Source: Omphiscola glabra
Taxonomy: Eukaryota; Mollusca; Gastropoda; Lymnaeidae
Length of the DNA stretch: 64,000 nt
Assembly (NCBI GenBank): GCA_964017045.1
Contig: OZ024809.1
Span: 25,543,618 to 25,607,617, forward strand
Direction: 5' to 3'
The notes below the pieces were generated by a model. That model had not been told where the DNA came from. It made no database searches and saw nothing but the letters and a program-made list of their open reading frames with translations. Positions 44,531-56,427 of the stretch are shown here, piece by piece. Positions within the stretch are counted from its first letter, which is position 1; each line of letters opens with the position of its first letter. A program made the position numbers and the translations under genes.

Positions 44531-44665
44531 CTATAACGAAGATATTAAATTTCACCAAGATTCATTGGTTAAGTCAAGATCTATTGACTTGGTTACCGGG
44601 CCAAGAAGAGTTAAAACAACTTTGTTTAACCAGAAGTCGGCACTTAAACATGAGTGAGTTTAATT

Positions 44666-45030
44666 GCACAATCTTGGTCCCTCAGCGAAGAGTGTGTGTG
44701 TCAGATGTACATTGGGTTGACAGACGGGGCACAATCTTGGTCCCACAGCGAGTAGTGTGTGTGTCAGATGTACATTGGGTTGACAGACGGGGCACAATCT
44801 TGGTCCCACAGCGAGGAGTGTGTGTGTCAGATGTACATTGGGTTGACAGACGGGGCACAATCTTGGTCCCACAGCGAGGAGTGTGTGTGTCAGATGTACA
44901 TTGGGTTAACAGACGGGGCACAATCTTGGTCCCACAGCGAGGAGTGTGTGTGTCAGATGTACATTGGGTTGACAGACGGGGCACAATCTTGGTCCCACAG
45001 CGAGGAGTGTGTGTGTCAGATGTACAATTG
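44666..45030. repeat. 63-bp minisatellite, about 6 copies
   Basis: Unit contains GCACAATCTTGGTCCCACAG, CGAGGAGTGTGTGTGTCAGA and TGTACATTGGGTTGACAGAC. Period of 21 codons keeps all plus frames and one minus frame open; no sign of purifying selection can be judged, and the frame starts and ends in the repeat. Confidence 0.93.
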
Positions 45031-45039
45031 GTTGACAGA

Positions 45040-45363
45040 TGGTGTAGAATGATAGGAACAGACGGGGTAGAATGATACGAACAGACGGGGTAGAATGATA
45101 GAAACAGACGGTGTAGAATGATAGAAACAGACGGTGTAGAATGATAGGAACAGACCGCGTAGAATGATAGGAACAGACCGTGTAGAATGATAGGAACAGA
45201 CGGGGTAGAATGATAGCAACAGACGGGGTAGAATGATAGGAACAGACGGGGTAGAATGATAGGAACAGACGGGGTAGAATGATAGGAACAGACGGGGTAG
45301 AATGATAGGAACAGACGGGGTAGAATGATAGGAACAGACGGGGTAGAATGATAGGAACAGACC
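45040..45363. repeat. 23-bp minisatellite, about 14 copies
   Basis: Unit GTAGAATGATAGGAACAGAC plus GGG. It continues for one copy beyond the SPIN-like insertion (45,489-45,512), so that element landed in the array. Confidence 0.94.
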
Positions 45364-45491
45364 ATCTGAAAACACATATACTCTACAGTTATAAAGTATG
45401 AACGAATATAATTTTGTGGTAGGGGGTCGCCACAACATGAGGAGCTGTATTATAGGGTCGCGGAATTAGAAAGATTGAGAACCACTGGTGT
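45364..45491 (-). mobile_element. SPIN-like hAT element, end-truncated and internally deleted
   Basis: On the minus strand it begins CAGTGGTTCTCAATCTTTCT, passes through CCGCGACCC, ATACAGCTCCTCATGTTGTG, GCGACCCCC, AAAATTAT and ATAACTGTA, and ends ATATGTGTTTTCAGATGGT. This order of phrases closely follows the SPIN transposon known from many tetrapods and from a pond snail. The outer part of one end (the GACCCC-rich segment and terminal repeat) is missing, and the middle is deleted. Identification is from memory of the family; no alignment was run. Confidence 0.8.
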
Positions 45492-45794
45492 AGAATGATA
45501 GGAACAGACGGTGTGTAATGGCGCAAAAAGAAATTAGTGAAGTGTCACGTTACGAATGTGAAACGTGAATATGTGCTGGGACCCGTAACAAATATAACAT
45601 GTGACATGTTGATAACATATATTAGGTCCCACATACAACATGACGAGAACTCAGTTTGATTTATTCCTATGTCAGCAGCTGAGAACCGGGATGGGAATAA
45701 ATTGTATTGAAACAGTTGGGAATACGTTTTATATAAACTTTTAGGAATAAGTTTTTATAGATACAATTGGAAACGATTTTTTAGAAACATTTGG

Positions 45795-48700
45795 AAATAA
45801 TGTCAACTTTATGACATGTGTCATAGAATATGAAAGCATGGCAACAATGTCAAACTTATGACATGTGTCATAGAATATGAAAGCATGGCAACAATGTCAA
45901 ACTTATGACATGTGTCATAGAATATCAAAGCATGGCAACAATGTCAAACTTATGACATGTGTCATAGAATATCAAAGCATGGCAACAATGTCAACCTTAT
46001 GACATGTGTCATAGAATATCAAAGCATGGCAACAATGTCAACCTTATGACATGTGTCATAGAATATCAAAGCATGGCAACAATGTCAAACTTATGACATG
46101 TGTCATAGAATATCAAAGCATGGCAACAATGTCAAACTTATGACATGTGTCATAGAATATCAAAGCATGGCAACAATGTCAAACTTATGACATGTGTCAT
46201 AGAATATCAAAGCATGGCAACAATGTCAAACTTATGACATGTGTCATAGAATATCAAAGCATGGCAACAATGTCAAACTTATGACATGTGTCATAGAATA
46301 TCAAAGCATGGCAACAATGTCAAACTTATGACATGTGTCATAGAATATCAAAGCATGGCAACAATGTCAAACTTATGACATGTGTCATAGAATATCAAAG
46401 CATGGCAACAATGTCAAACTTATGACATGTGTCATAGAATATCAAAGCATGGCAACAATGTCAAACTTATGACATGTGTCATAGAATATCAAAGCATGGC
46501 AACAATGTCAAACTTATGACATGTGTCATAGAATATCAAAGCATGGCACCAATGTCAAACTTATGACATGTGTCATAGAATATCAAAGCATGGCAACAAT
46601 GTCAAACTTATGACATGTGTCATAGAATATCAAAGCATGGCAACAATGTCAAACTTATGACATGTGTCATAGAATATCAAAGCATGGCAACAATGTCAAA
46701 CTTATGACATGTGTCATAGAATATCAAAGCATGGCAACAATGTCAAACTTATGACATGTGTCATAGAATATCAAAGCATGGCAACAATGTCAAACTTATG
46801 ACATGTGTCATAGAATATCAAAGCATGGCACCAATGTCAAACTTATGACATGTGTCATAGAATATCAAAGCATGGCACCAATGTCAAACTTATGACATGT
46901 GTCATAGAATATCAAAGCATGGCAACAATGTCAAACTTATGACATGTGTCATAGAATATCAAAGCATGGCACCAATGTCAAACTTATGACATGTGTCATA
47001 GAATATCAAAGCATGGCACCAATGTCAAACTTATGACATGTGTCATAGAATATCAAAGCATGGCAACAATGTCAAACTTATGACATGTGTCATAGAATAT
47101 CAAAGCAAGGCACCAATGTCAAACTTATGACATGTGTCATAGAATATCAAAGCATGGCACCAATGTCAAACTTATGACATGTGTCATAGAATATCAAAGC
47201 ATGGCAACAATGTCAAACTTATGACATGTGTCATAGAATATCAAAGCATGGCACCAATGTCAAACTTATGACATGTGTCATAGAATATCAAAGCATGGCA
47301 ACAATGTCAAACTTATGACATGTGTCATAGAATATCAAAGCATGGCAACAATGTCAAACTTATGACATGTGTCATAGAATATCAAAGCATGGCAACAATG
47401 TCAAACTTATGACATGTGTCATAGAATATCAAAGCATGGCACCAATGTCAAACTTATGACATGTGTCATAGAATATCAAAGCATGGCAACAATGTCAAAC
47501 TTATGACATGTGTCATAGAATATCAAAGCATGGCAACAATGTCAAACTTATGACATGTGTCATAGAATATCAAAGCATGGCACCAATGTCAAACTTATGA
47601 CATGTGTCATAGAATATCAAAGCATGGCAACAATGTCAAACTTATGACATGTGTCATAGAATATCAAAGCATGGCAACAATGTCAAACTTATGACATGTG
47701 TCATAGAATATCAAAGCATGGCAACAATGTCAAACTTATGACATGTGTCATAGAATATCAAAGCATGGCACCAATGTCAAACTTATGACATGTGTCATAG
47801 AATATCAAAGCATGGCAACAATGTCAAACTTATGACATGTGTCATAGAATATCAAAGCATGGCAACAATGTCAAACTTATGACATGTGTCATAGAATATC
47901 AAAGCATGGCAACAATGTCAAACTTATGACATGTGTCATAGAATATCAAAGCATGGCAACAATGTCAAACTTATGACATGTGTCATAGAATATCAAAGCA
48001 TGGCACCAATGTCAAACTTATGACATGTGTCATAGAATATCAAAGCATGGCACCAATGTCAAACTTATGACATGTGTCATAGAATATCAAAGCATGGCAC
48101 CAATGTCAAACTTATGACATGTGTCATAGAATATCAAAGCATGGCAACAATGTCAAACTTATGACATGTGTCATAGAATATCAAAGCATGGCACCAATGT
48201 CAAACTTATGACATGTGTCATAGAATATCAAAGCATGGCACCAATGTCAAACTTATGACATGTGTCATAGAATATCAAAGCATGGCAACAATGTCAAACT
48301 TATGACATGTGTCATAGAATATCAAAGCATGGCACCAATGTCAAACTTATGACATGTGTCATAGAATATCAAAGCATGGCACCAATGTCAAACTTATGAC
48401 ATGTGTCATATAATATCAAAGCATGGCAACAATGTCAAACTTATGACATGTGTCATAGAATATCAAAGCATGGCACCAATGTCAAACTTATGACATGTGT
48501 CATAGAATATCAAAGCATGGCAACAATGTCAAACTTATGACATGTGTCATAGAATATCAAAGCATGGCAACAATGTCAAACTTATGACATGTGTCATAGA
48601 ATATCAAAGCATGGCAACAATGTCAAACTTATGACATGTGTCATAGAATATCAAAGCATGGCACCAATGTCAAACTTATGACATGTGTCATAGAATATCA

Positions 48701-50010
48701 AAGCATGGCAACAATGTCAAACTTATGACATGTGTCATAGAATATCAAAGCATGGCACCAATGTCAAACTTATGACATGTGTCATAGAATATCAAAGCAT
48801 GGCACCAATGTCAAACTTATGACATGTGTCATAGAATATCAAAGCATGGCAACAATGTCAAACTTATGACATGTGTCATAGAATATCAAAGCATGGCACC
48901 AATGTCAAACTTATGACATGTGTCATAGAATATCAAAGCATGGCACCAATGTCAAACTTATGACATGTGTCATAGAATATCAAAGCATGGCAACAATGTC
49001 AAACTTATGACATGTGTCATAGAATATCAAAGCATGGCACCAATGTCAAACTTATGACATGTGTCATAGAATATCAAAGCATGGCAACAATGTCAAACTT
49101 ATGACATGTGTCATAGAATATCAAAGCATGGCAACAATGTCAAACTTATGACATGTGTCATAGAATATCAAAGCATGGCAACAATGTCAAACTTATGACA
49201 TGTGTCATAGAATATCAAAGCATGGCAACAATGTCAAACTTATGACATGTGTCATAGAATATCAAAGCATGGCAACAATGTCAAACTTATGACATGTGTC
49301 ATAGAATATCAAAGCATGGCAACAATGTCAAACTTATGACATGTGTCATAGAATATCAAAGCATGGCAACAATGTCAAACTTATGACATGTGTCATAGAA
49401 TATCAAAGCATGGCAACAATGTCAAACTTATGACATGTGTCATAGAATATCAAAGCATGGCAACAATGTCAAACTTATGACATGTGTCATAGAATATCAA
49501 AGCATGGCAACAATGTCAAACTTATGACATGTGTCATAGAATATCAAAGCATGGCACCAATGTCAAACTTATGACATGTGTCATAGAATATCAAAGCATG
49601 GCACCAATGTCAAACTTATGACATGTGTCATAGAATATCAAAGCATGGCAACAATGTCAAACTTATGACATGTGTCATAGAATATCAAAGCATGGCAACA
49701 ATGTCAAACTTATGACATGTGTCATAGAATATCAAAGCATGGCACCAATGTCAAACTTATGACATGTGTCATAGAATATCAAAGCATGGCACCAATGTCA
49801 AACTTATGACATGTGTCATAGAATATCAAAGCATGGCAACAATGTCAAACTTATGACATGTGTCATAGAATATCAAAGCATGGCAACAATGTCAAACTTA
49901 TGACATGTGTCATAGAATATCAAAGCATGGCAACAATGTCAAACTTATGACATGTGTCATAGAATATCAAAGCATGGCAACAATGTCAAACTTATGACAT
50001 GTGTCATAGC
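45795..50010. repeat. 47-bp minisatellite, about 90 copies, 4.2 kb
   Basis: Unit CAACAATGTCAAACTTATGA, CATGTGTCATAGAATATCAA, AGCATGG. Each copy has an inverted repeat TATGACA-TG-TGTCATA. Nearly identical copies; the main polymorphism is CAACAATG versus CACCAATG in an irregular order. Left-edge copies differ most (GAATATGAAAGC). No frame stays open. Confidence 0.98.
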
Positions 50011-50076
50011 CTGGCAAGAAAATAAACTAATTGTTTAAAATTAAAAATAACTTCAATCTAAAATAATTCTGTCATT

Positions 50077-50575
50077 GTGAGCATTACATGGGAGCATTAC
50101 ATGGGAGCATTACATGGGAGCATTACATGGGAGCATTACATGGGAGCATTACATGGGAGCATTACATGGGAGCATTACATGGGAGCATTACATGGGAGAA
50201 TTACATGGGAGCATTACATGGGAGCATTACATGGGAGCATTACATGGGAGAATTACATGGGAGCATTACATGGGAGCATTACATGGGAGCATTACATGGG
50301 AGCATTACATGGGAGCATTACATGGGAGCATTACATGGGAGCATTACATGGGAGCATTACATGGGAGCATTACATGGGAGAATTACATGGGAGCATTACA
50401 TGGGAGCATTACATGGGAGCATTACATGGGAGCATTACATGGGAGCATTACATGGGAGCATTACATGGGAGCATTACATGGGAGCATTACATGGGAGCAT
50501 TACATGGGAGCATTACATGGGAGCATTACATGGGAGAATTACATGGGAGCATTATATGGGAGCATTATATGGGAA
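50077..50575. repeat. 13-bp minisatellite, about 38 copies
   Basis: Unit GGAGCATTACATG, with a GAATTACATG variant at several irregularly spaced positions. Open in three plus frames, giving spurious ITWEHYMGALHGS proteins. Confidence 0.97.
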
Positions 50576-50639
50576 CATTTCTTGTGAGCAATTTTTGGGA
50601 GCTGGTTATTGACAACTCCCTGGCATCCGGAACTTTTTT

Positions 50640-51150
50640 GTAAATGTAATTTTTTTTGCCGGGGGATGGGGTGGGGGATCCCTACTTAATTTTTTTTTTT
50701 TAAGGTTTAAAAAGGACTTAAGAGCCCCTTTCCTAACACATTGAATTTTAATTTTTTTAAAGTAGTGCTGACAATTGTTTCGGACATAGAATTTTTGAAA
50801 ACGTTAATCCCGTTTCAATGCGTGGAAAATTTAAGATAACGTGAAATAAATCACCTGATATATTGCTGGCCGTAAAAGCCTCTGATATTTACCATTGGTT
50901 CCCGTCTCAAGATTTGGAGAACTATTTAATCTGTTTGATCTATCGTGCCGAGTCACTGATATCTGTCGACAAACAAACGGGACTTCCTGGGACAAAGTAG
51001 GGTGCTGTAGGAATACGTGGGGATATGGGGATACGCTGGAGAGTGTGGAGGGTAGTAGACATTTTAATAACCGAACCAGGGGCAGTTAGTAACAACAGTG
51101 AGTAAACTGTCTATAGAAACTACTGCTTTCAAAGATTCGAGTTTGTGCCC
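50640..51150. other. No recognisable gene
   Basis: Unique sequence with G-rich and poly-T patches. Confidence 0.4.
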
Positions 51151-51154
51151 TTTA

Positions 51155-51332
51155 TTACCTCGCTAGTTTCAGCATCTCACCACATCTTTGATTACCTCGC
51201 TAGTTTCAGCTTCTCACCACATCTTTGATTACCTCGCTAGTTTCAGCTTCTCACAACATCTTTGATTACCTCGCTAGTTTCAGCTCCTCACCACATCTTT
51301 GATTACCTCGCTAGTTTCAGCTCCTCACCACA
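51155..51332. repeat. 37-bp minisatellite, about 5 copies
   Basis: Unit CCTCGCTAGTTTCAGCTTCT then CACCACATCTTTGATTA. Confidence 0.93.
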
Positions 51333-51424
51333 TTAACGAAAACGTTCTAGTTAATTTGTCATTGCAAACATCCTCGTATTTTTCAAATGTACTTTTTATT
51401 GTGCACTACTTGTCCCACTCCACC

Positions 51425-51740
51425 TTACAACCACCACGCACACCATCCGGTACACAACCACGAACACCATCCTTTGCACCACCACGCACACCATCCTGTA
51501 CACCAATATACACACCATCCTGTACACCCCCATGCACACCATCCTTTGCACTACCACGCACACCATCCTGTACACCACCATTGACACCATCATGTACACC
51601 ACCATTGGCACCATCCTGTACACCACCATGCACACCATCCTGTACACCACCATTCACACCACCGTACACGCCCCATGCACACCACAATGCACACACCACA
51701 ATGCACACACCACAATGCACACACCACAATGCACACACCA
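51425..51740. repeat. CACCA-rich minisatellite (24-27 bp units) passing into 14-bp units
   Basis: Units around CACCACCACGCACACCATCC then TGTACAC; the last 75 bases are CACCACAATGCACA repeats. Strand asymmetric (C-rich plus strand). Confidence 0.9.
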
Positions 51741-51799
51741 CATGACATTTACCAACTACCCTTCCGCCTCACTGTGCAGCCAAATCTTTATTTTCAATA

Positions 51800-52150
51800 A
51801 TTGATCAGAAATCATGATGAAATATAAAGCTATTGAGAATAACCCAAGAAAAATGGTCCCCATTGTTTGCGATCATATCACTTTTCGTAATCTCAAATTC
51901 CCACAAACATGCTCCAGCTTATAGGTACAGAGCTATTTTCTTCTCCAATGTAGTATTACATTTAAAAAGTCAAGGCTCTTAGTGATAACAAGTTATTTCC
52001 GGTTTCTATTTCCATTCTGTAGTCTCACACAAATCTCGCGAGTCTTGGTTGGCATGGTAAACAGTTACAGACATGACCCACAGATTTAAGTAACACAGCT
52101 TAAAATAGACAACGTCATAGGAGACGTTATTTACTTCCAAATGTAAGGTG
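51800..52150. other. No recognisable gene
   Basis: Unique sequence; short open frames only. Confidence 0.4.
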
Positions 52151-52154
52151 GTTC

Positions 52155-52855
52155 TGTAGTCAACGCTATGTAACTTGATATTGTTCACCTATCCCAAGCT
52201 ATGACATTTGATAGTGTTCACCTATCCCAAGCTATGTAACTTGATATTGTTCACCCATCCCAAGCTATGTCATTTGATAGTGTTCACCTATCCCAAGCTA
52301 TGTAACTTGATATTGTTCACCCATCCCAAGCTATGTCATTTGATAGTGTTCACCTATCCCAAGCTATGTAACTTGATATTGTTCACCCAGCCCAAGCTAA
52401 CTTGATATTGTTCACCTATCCCAAGCTATGTAACTTGATATTTTTCACCCAGCCCAAGCTATGTAACTTGATATTGTTCACCTATCTCAAGCTATGTAAC
52501 TTGATATTGTCCACCTATCCCAAGCTGTGTAACTTGATATTGTTCACATATCCCACGCTATGTAACTTGATATTGTTCAACTATCCAAAGCTATGTAACT
52601 TGATATTGTTCACCTATCCCAAGCTATGTAACTTGATATTGTTCACCTATCCCAAGCTATGTAACTTGATGTTGTCCACCCATCCCAAACTATGTAACTT
52701 GATATTGTCCACCCATCCCAAGCTGTGTAACTTGATATTGTCCACCCATCCCAAGCTATGTAACTTGATATTGTCCACCCATCCCAAGCTGTGTAACTTG
52801 ATATTGTTCACCCATCCCAAGCTGTGTAACTTGATATTGTTCACCTATCCCAAGC
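52155..52855. repeat. 33-bp minisatellite, about 21 copies
   Basis: Unit AAGCTATGTAACTTGATATT then GTTCACCTATCCC. The left part alternates two variants (TAACTTGATATTG and CATTTGATAGTG), a 66-bp higher-order unit. Period of 11 codons yields spurious frames. Confidence 0.96.
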
Positions 52856-53293
52856 TCCCACAGCGATGCATCCCTACAACCAGGGGACAGCATTCAATGA
52901 AACATCCAACAAAACCGGAACAGCAAGTTTTATTTCTGCATCGGAAAAACTGAATCATGCAAGTCTGTCTCGGTTTTGGGTTGGGGGGGGGGGGGGGGGG
53001 GCGTGGAACAACTTTTTACTACTGATGTTACCTGTCAGTAATAAAGGAATATTATAAAACAATGTGTCGTTTCCCCCCCCCCCCCAATTGCTGTCTATTT
53101 ATAAGGAGATGTAAAGTCAACTGTCTAGCCGGGCTGACGTCCCAGAAACACTCGGACTTTTCACTAAGGCCTAAAGTGTAGAGATACGACCTCTGTGTTA
53201 CACTGCATAGAGTTCAACAATCCAGCGATATGGCTTTCCACGCTAGACTTTAAACCAACACAGATAGCAAAACAAACAATCATATAAAGAAGC

Positions 53294-53345
53294 ATTGGTA
53301 CTGCTCATTGGTACTGCTCATTGGTACTGCTCATTGGTACTGCTG
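53294..53345. repeat. 13-14 bp repeat, 4 copies
   Basis: Unit CATTGGTACTGCT. Confidence 0.85.
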
Positions 53346-53374
53346 GTTACTCGGTATGTTTTTGTTAAATCAGA

Positions 53375-53915
53375 CGCACAGGGGTCGGCTTCTTACACGT
53401 CATACATTATCTATAGCACAGGGGTCGGCTTCTTACACCGCATACATTATCTATAGCACATAGCACAGGGGGTCGGCTTGTTACACCGGATACATTATCT
53501 ATAGCACAGGGGGTCGGCTTCTTACACCTCATACATTATCTATAGCACATAGCACAGGGGTCGGCGTGTTACATCTGATTACATTTTTATAGCACAGGGG
53601 GTCGGCTTGTTACACCTGATACATTATCTATAGCACATTGCACAGGGGTCGGCTTGTTACATCTGATACATTATCTATAGAACAGGGGTCGGCTTGTTAC
53701 ACCGGATACATTATCTATAGCACATAGCACAGGGGGTCGGCTTGTTACACCGGATACATTATCTATAGCAAAAGGGGTCGGCTTGTTGTATCTGATACAT
53801 ATCTATAGAACAGGAGTCGCCTTGTTACATCTGATAATTATCTATAGCACATAGCACAGGGGTCGGCTTGTTACATCTGATACATTATCTATAGCACAGG
53901 GGTCGTAGTTTTCCG
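53375..53915. repeat. Degenerate 38-52 bp minisatellite, about 11 copies
   Basis: Unit GCACAGGGGTCGGCTTGTTA then CACCGGATACATTATCTATA, with optional extra GCACATA, giving variable period. Confidence 0.9.
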
Positions 53916-54421
53916 ATCCCTGTTATAGCATATACAGGAGTCTATTCTGGTCTACATTCCACTGTGCCCCCCAAACACCCCCACTCCCCAAAAATTATAA
54001 TAATAATGAGAAGAAATTAAGAAATCGCCGCGTCTTCCACCAAACATGTTCACAATTGCCATATTCTTCATGAGCTGTCAGAGAGCTATTCAGATCTGTC
54101 ACAGCGCTGTTCAAATTCTACTTTGAACTGGCGAATCGTTCACGCCTGAAATTCTGGTTCCGCTTGAATAAGCAATGGAATGAAAACAGTCCAGGCCGTA
54201 GTCCCCCATATATAAACATATTATTTTTTTTTAATTATTGAAAACGTGTTTCAGTGTGTGGCCTCTGTGTGTCATGTGTCATCTACTGGCCAATGTATGT
54301 GATGATATGTCACATATCACATATTTATGTATGCCTGGTTATGCCACATTTATTTTGGTGTGTGTAATTGAGAGAAGCAAAGTTGATAGCAAGATGGCGG
54401 TGAAGTGTTATCAATTATTGA

Positions 54422-54675
54422 CAGGTGACAAGTGTAACAGTGACGTTGTCACTGAATCTGATGTCACAAGTGTAACAGTGACGTTGTCACTGAATCTGAT
54501 GTCACAAGTGTAACAGTGACGTTGTCACTGAATCTGATGTCACAAGTGTAACAGTGACGTTGTCACTGAATCTGATGTCACAAGTGTAACAGTGACGTTG
54601 TCACTGAATCTGATGTCACAAGTGTAACAGTGACGTTGTCACTGAATCTGATGTCACAAGTGTAACAGTGACGTT
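54422..54675. repeat. 38-bp minisatellite with internal palindrome, about 7 copies
   Basis: Unit GTCACAAGTGTAACAGTGAC then GTTGTCACTGAATCTGAT; each copy holds CAGTGAC-GTT-GTCACTG, a perfect 7-bp inverted repeat containing TGACGTTGTCA. Confidence 0.95.
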
Positions 54676-54714
54676 GCAACTAAATCACTGAAAATAAATG
54701 CCGAATTTCGCAAC

Positions 54715-55070
54715 CTTACCATCCTAGCCACGCTTACCATCCTAACCCCATTTACCATCATAACCACACTTACCATCCTAACCGCATTTACCATCATAAC
54801 CTCATTTATCATCCTAACCATATTTACCATCCTAACCACGCTTACCACCCTAACCCCATTTACCATCATAACCACACTTACCATTCTTACCGCATTTACC
54901 ATCCCAACCTCATTTATCATCCTAACCACATTTACCATCCTAACCACACTTGTCATCCTAACCACATTTACCATCCTAACCACATTTACCATCCTAACCA
55001 CATTTACCACCCTAACCACATTTACCATCCTAACCACATTTACCACCCAACCACACTTACAATCCTAACC
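54715..55070. repeat. 18-bp minisatellite, about 20 copies
   Basis: Unit ACCATCCTAACCACATTT with several variants; strongly strand asymmetric (almost no G on the plus strand). Confidence 0.94.
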
Positions 55071-55329
55071 ATACACACTACGCAAATCGTGTATTCCATC
55101 AAGCTTATATCTACGTTACTGGGTACAAAACTTGAGTTTAATTATAGGATTAGTGGGGATAGAAGTTCTAGTCGTATTATTGATAGACTAAGTCCTCTAG
55201 AGACGCAGGCTTAACGGGCAGTTAAAATATGCATGGGGCTTAATTCTTAGTCTTAAATATGATTGGTAGATTGTACGTCATGCACTGGGCCAATGTTACC
55301 GTGTGTCTATGACATGGCATCTGTAACGA

Positions 55330-55395
55330 GACATATAAGGATAACAGGACATATAGGGATAACAGGACATATAGGGATAACAGGACATATAGAAA
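55330..55395. repeat. 18-bp minisatellite, about 3.5 copies
   Basis: Unit GACATATAGGGATAACAG. Confidence 0.88.
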
Positions 55396-55494
55396 GAATG
55401 GCAGAGAGATATAGATATATAAAGGGAGAGATGGGAGTCATACACATACAATCCTATATACAGATGCTATTTCATTTTTTACTGCAACAAATTC

Positions 55495-55680
55495 AACGTA
55501 AACTCACAGAGGTGATAGTCTAATTACCTTCAGGAGAGCAAGTTCACATAGGTGATAGTTTAATTACCTTCAGGAGTGTAAGTTCACATCGGTGATAGTT
55601 TAATTACCTTCAGGTGAGCAAGTTCAAAAATGTTATAGTCAAATTACATTCAGGAGAGCAAGTTCACCGAGATGATATTG
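55495..55680. repeat. 40-bp minisatellite, about 4 copies
   Basis: Unit CTTCAGGAGAGCAAGTTCAC then ATAGGTGATAGTTTAATTAC. Confidence 0.9.
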
Positions 55681-55879
55681 GGTGGGTGGTTTGTGTGTGT
55701 CTGCGTGCGTGTTTGTGCGTTTGTGTGTATGTGTGTGTGGAAAAGGCGGGGTGGGGGTAAAATAAATAATAAATGTTCCTATAGATCCATGCTTTTAATT
55801 TGAACCATGGGGGTGGGGGGGGGGGCTACAGTTTAATCTCATCGACTCCACTGCTGCTCATAATGTCATAGTTGATAAG

Positions 55880-56287
55880 CCCACCCTAAGGGGCCTTACA
55901 TAATGTACGTCACGATCAGGAGAGGGAGACCAGGTCTAAGAAAATGTGGCAGTTTTGTGACATTGGGTGGGGGGGGGGGGGCTGGTTAAAGATATCATTT
56001 TATCATACAATAGAGCCTGAAATTGACAGTGATGTTAAACTTTCTGTTGTGACAGATGTATTGTTACAGTAGATGTCACTTTTATACATTTAATACTTTA
56101 ATAGTGTTTTATTTTATATTTTAATTGGGTTAATTTGTTGTTTAAAATTTAGTTCGAAAGTGTGACGTACTTTAGAGAAAAAAAAAAGGGGGGGGGTGGT
56201 CTGAGATTTGTGACAGGGGGAGGGAGGTAGGGGGTAAAGTTTTTTTCCAAAAGTAACGTGATGTACTTTATGGACGGCCCCTAACTA
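55880..56287. mobile_element. Short inverted-repeat element, family B, copy 2
   Basis: Left end AGGGGCCTTACATAATGTAC and right end GTACTTTATGGACGGCCCCT are inverted. The interior matches the copy at 44,072 over several stretches. The right terminal repeat and neighbouring bases are repeated in tandem just outside. Confidence 0.8.
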
Positions 56288-56368
56288 TGCTTATCAAGAA
56301 AATCTCGACGGCCCCTAACTATGCTCACCAAGAAAGCTGGACGGCCCCTAAATATGCTCATCAGGAAA
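56268..56368. repeat. About 33-bp minisatellite built from the family B terminus, 3 copies
   Basis: Units GACGGCCCCTAACTATGCTC then ATCAAGAAAGTC; GGACGGCCCC is the right terminal repeat of the adjacent family B element. Confidence 0.85.
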
Positions 56369-56427
56369 GTCAAAATAGAAAGCTTACCCTATGTGCAACA
56401 ACCGTGTAATTGTGTCCCTTGGACAGC

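Noticed and set aside
44584..45075. 163-codon repeat protein
   Set aside because: 63-bp minisatellite open in several frames on both strands.
50077..50643. 188-codon frame of ITWEHYMGALHGS repeats
   Set aside because: 13-bp minisatellite; three overlapping plus frames give the same peptide repeats.
54715..55070. CCTAACC-containing array considered as interstitial telomeric repeat
   Set aside because: The period is 18 bp and the unit is not (TTAGGG)n; CCTAACC is only part of a longer unit.
55340..55385. TAGGGATAACAGG phrases resembling a homing-endonuclease site
   Set aside because: Only part of that site matches, it recurs by minisatellite repetition, and no endonuclease gene is present.
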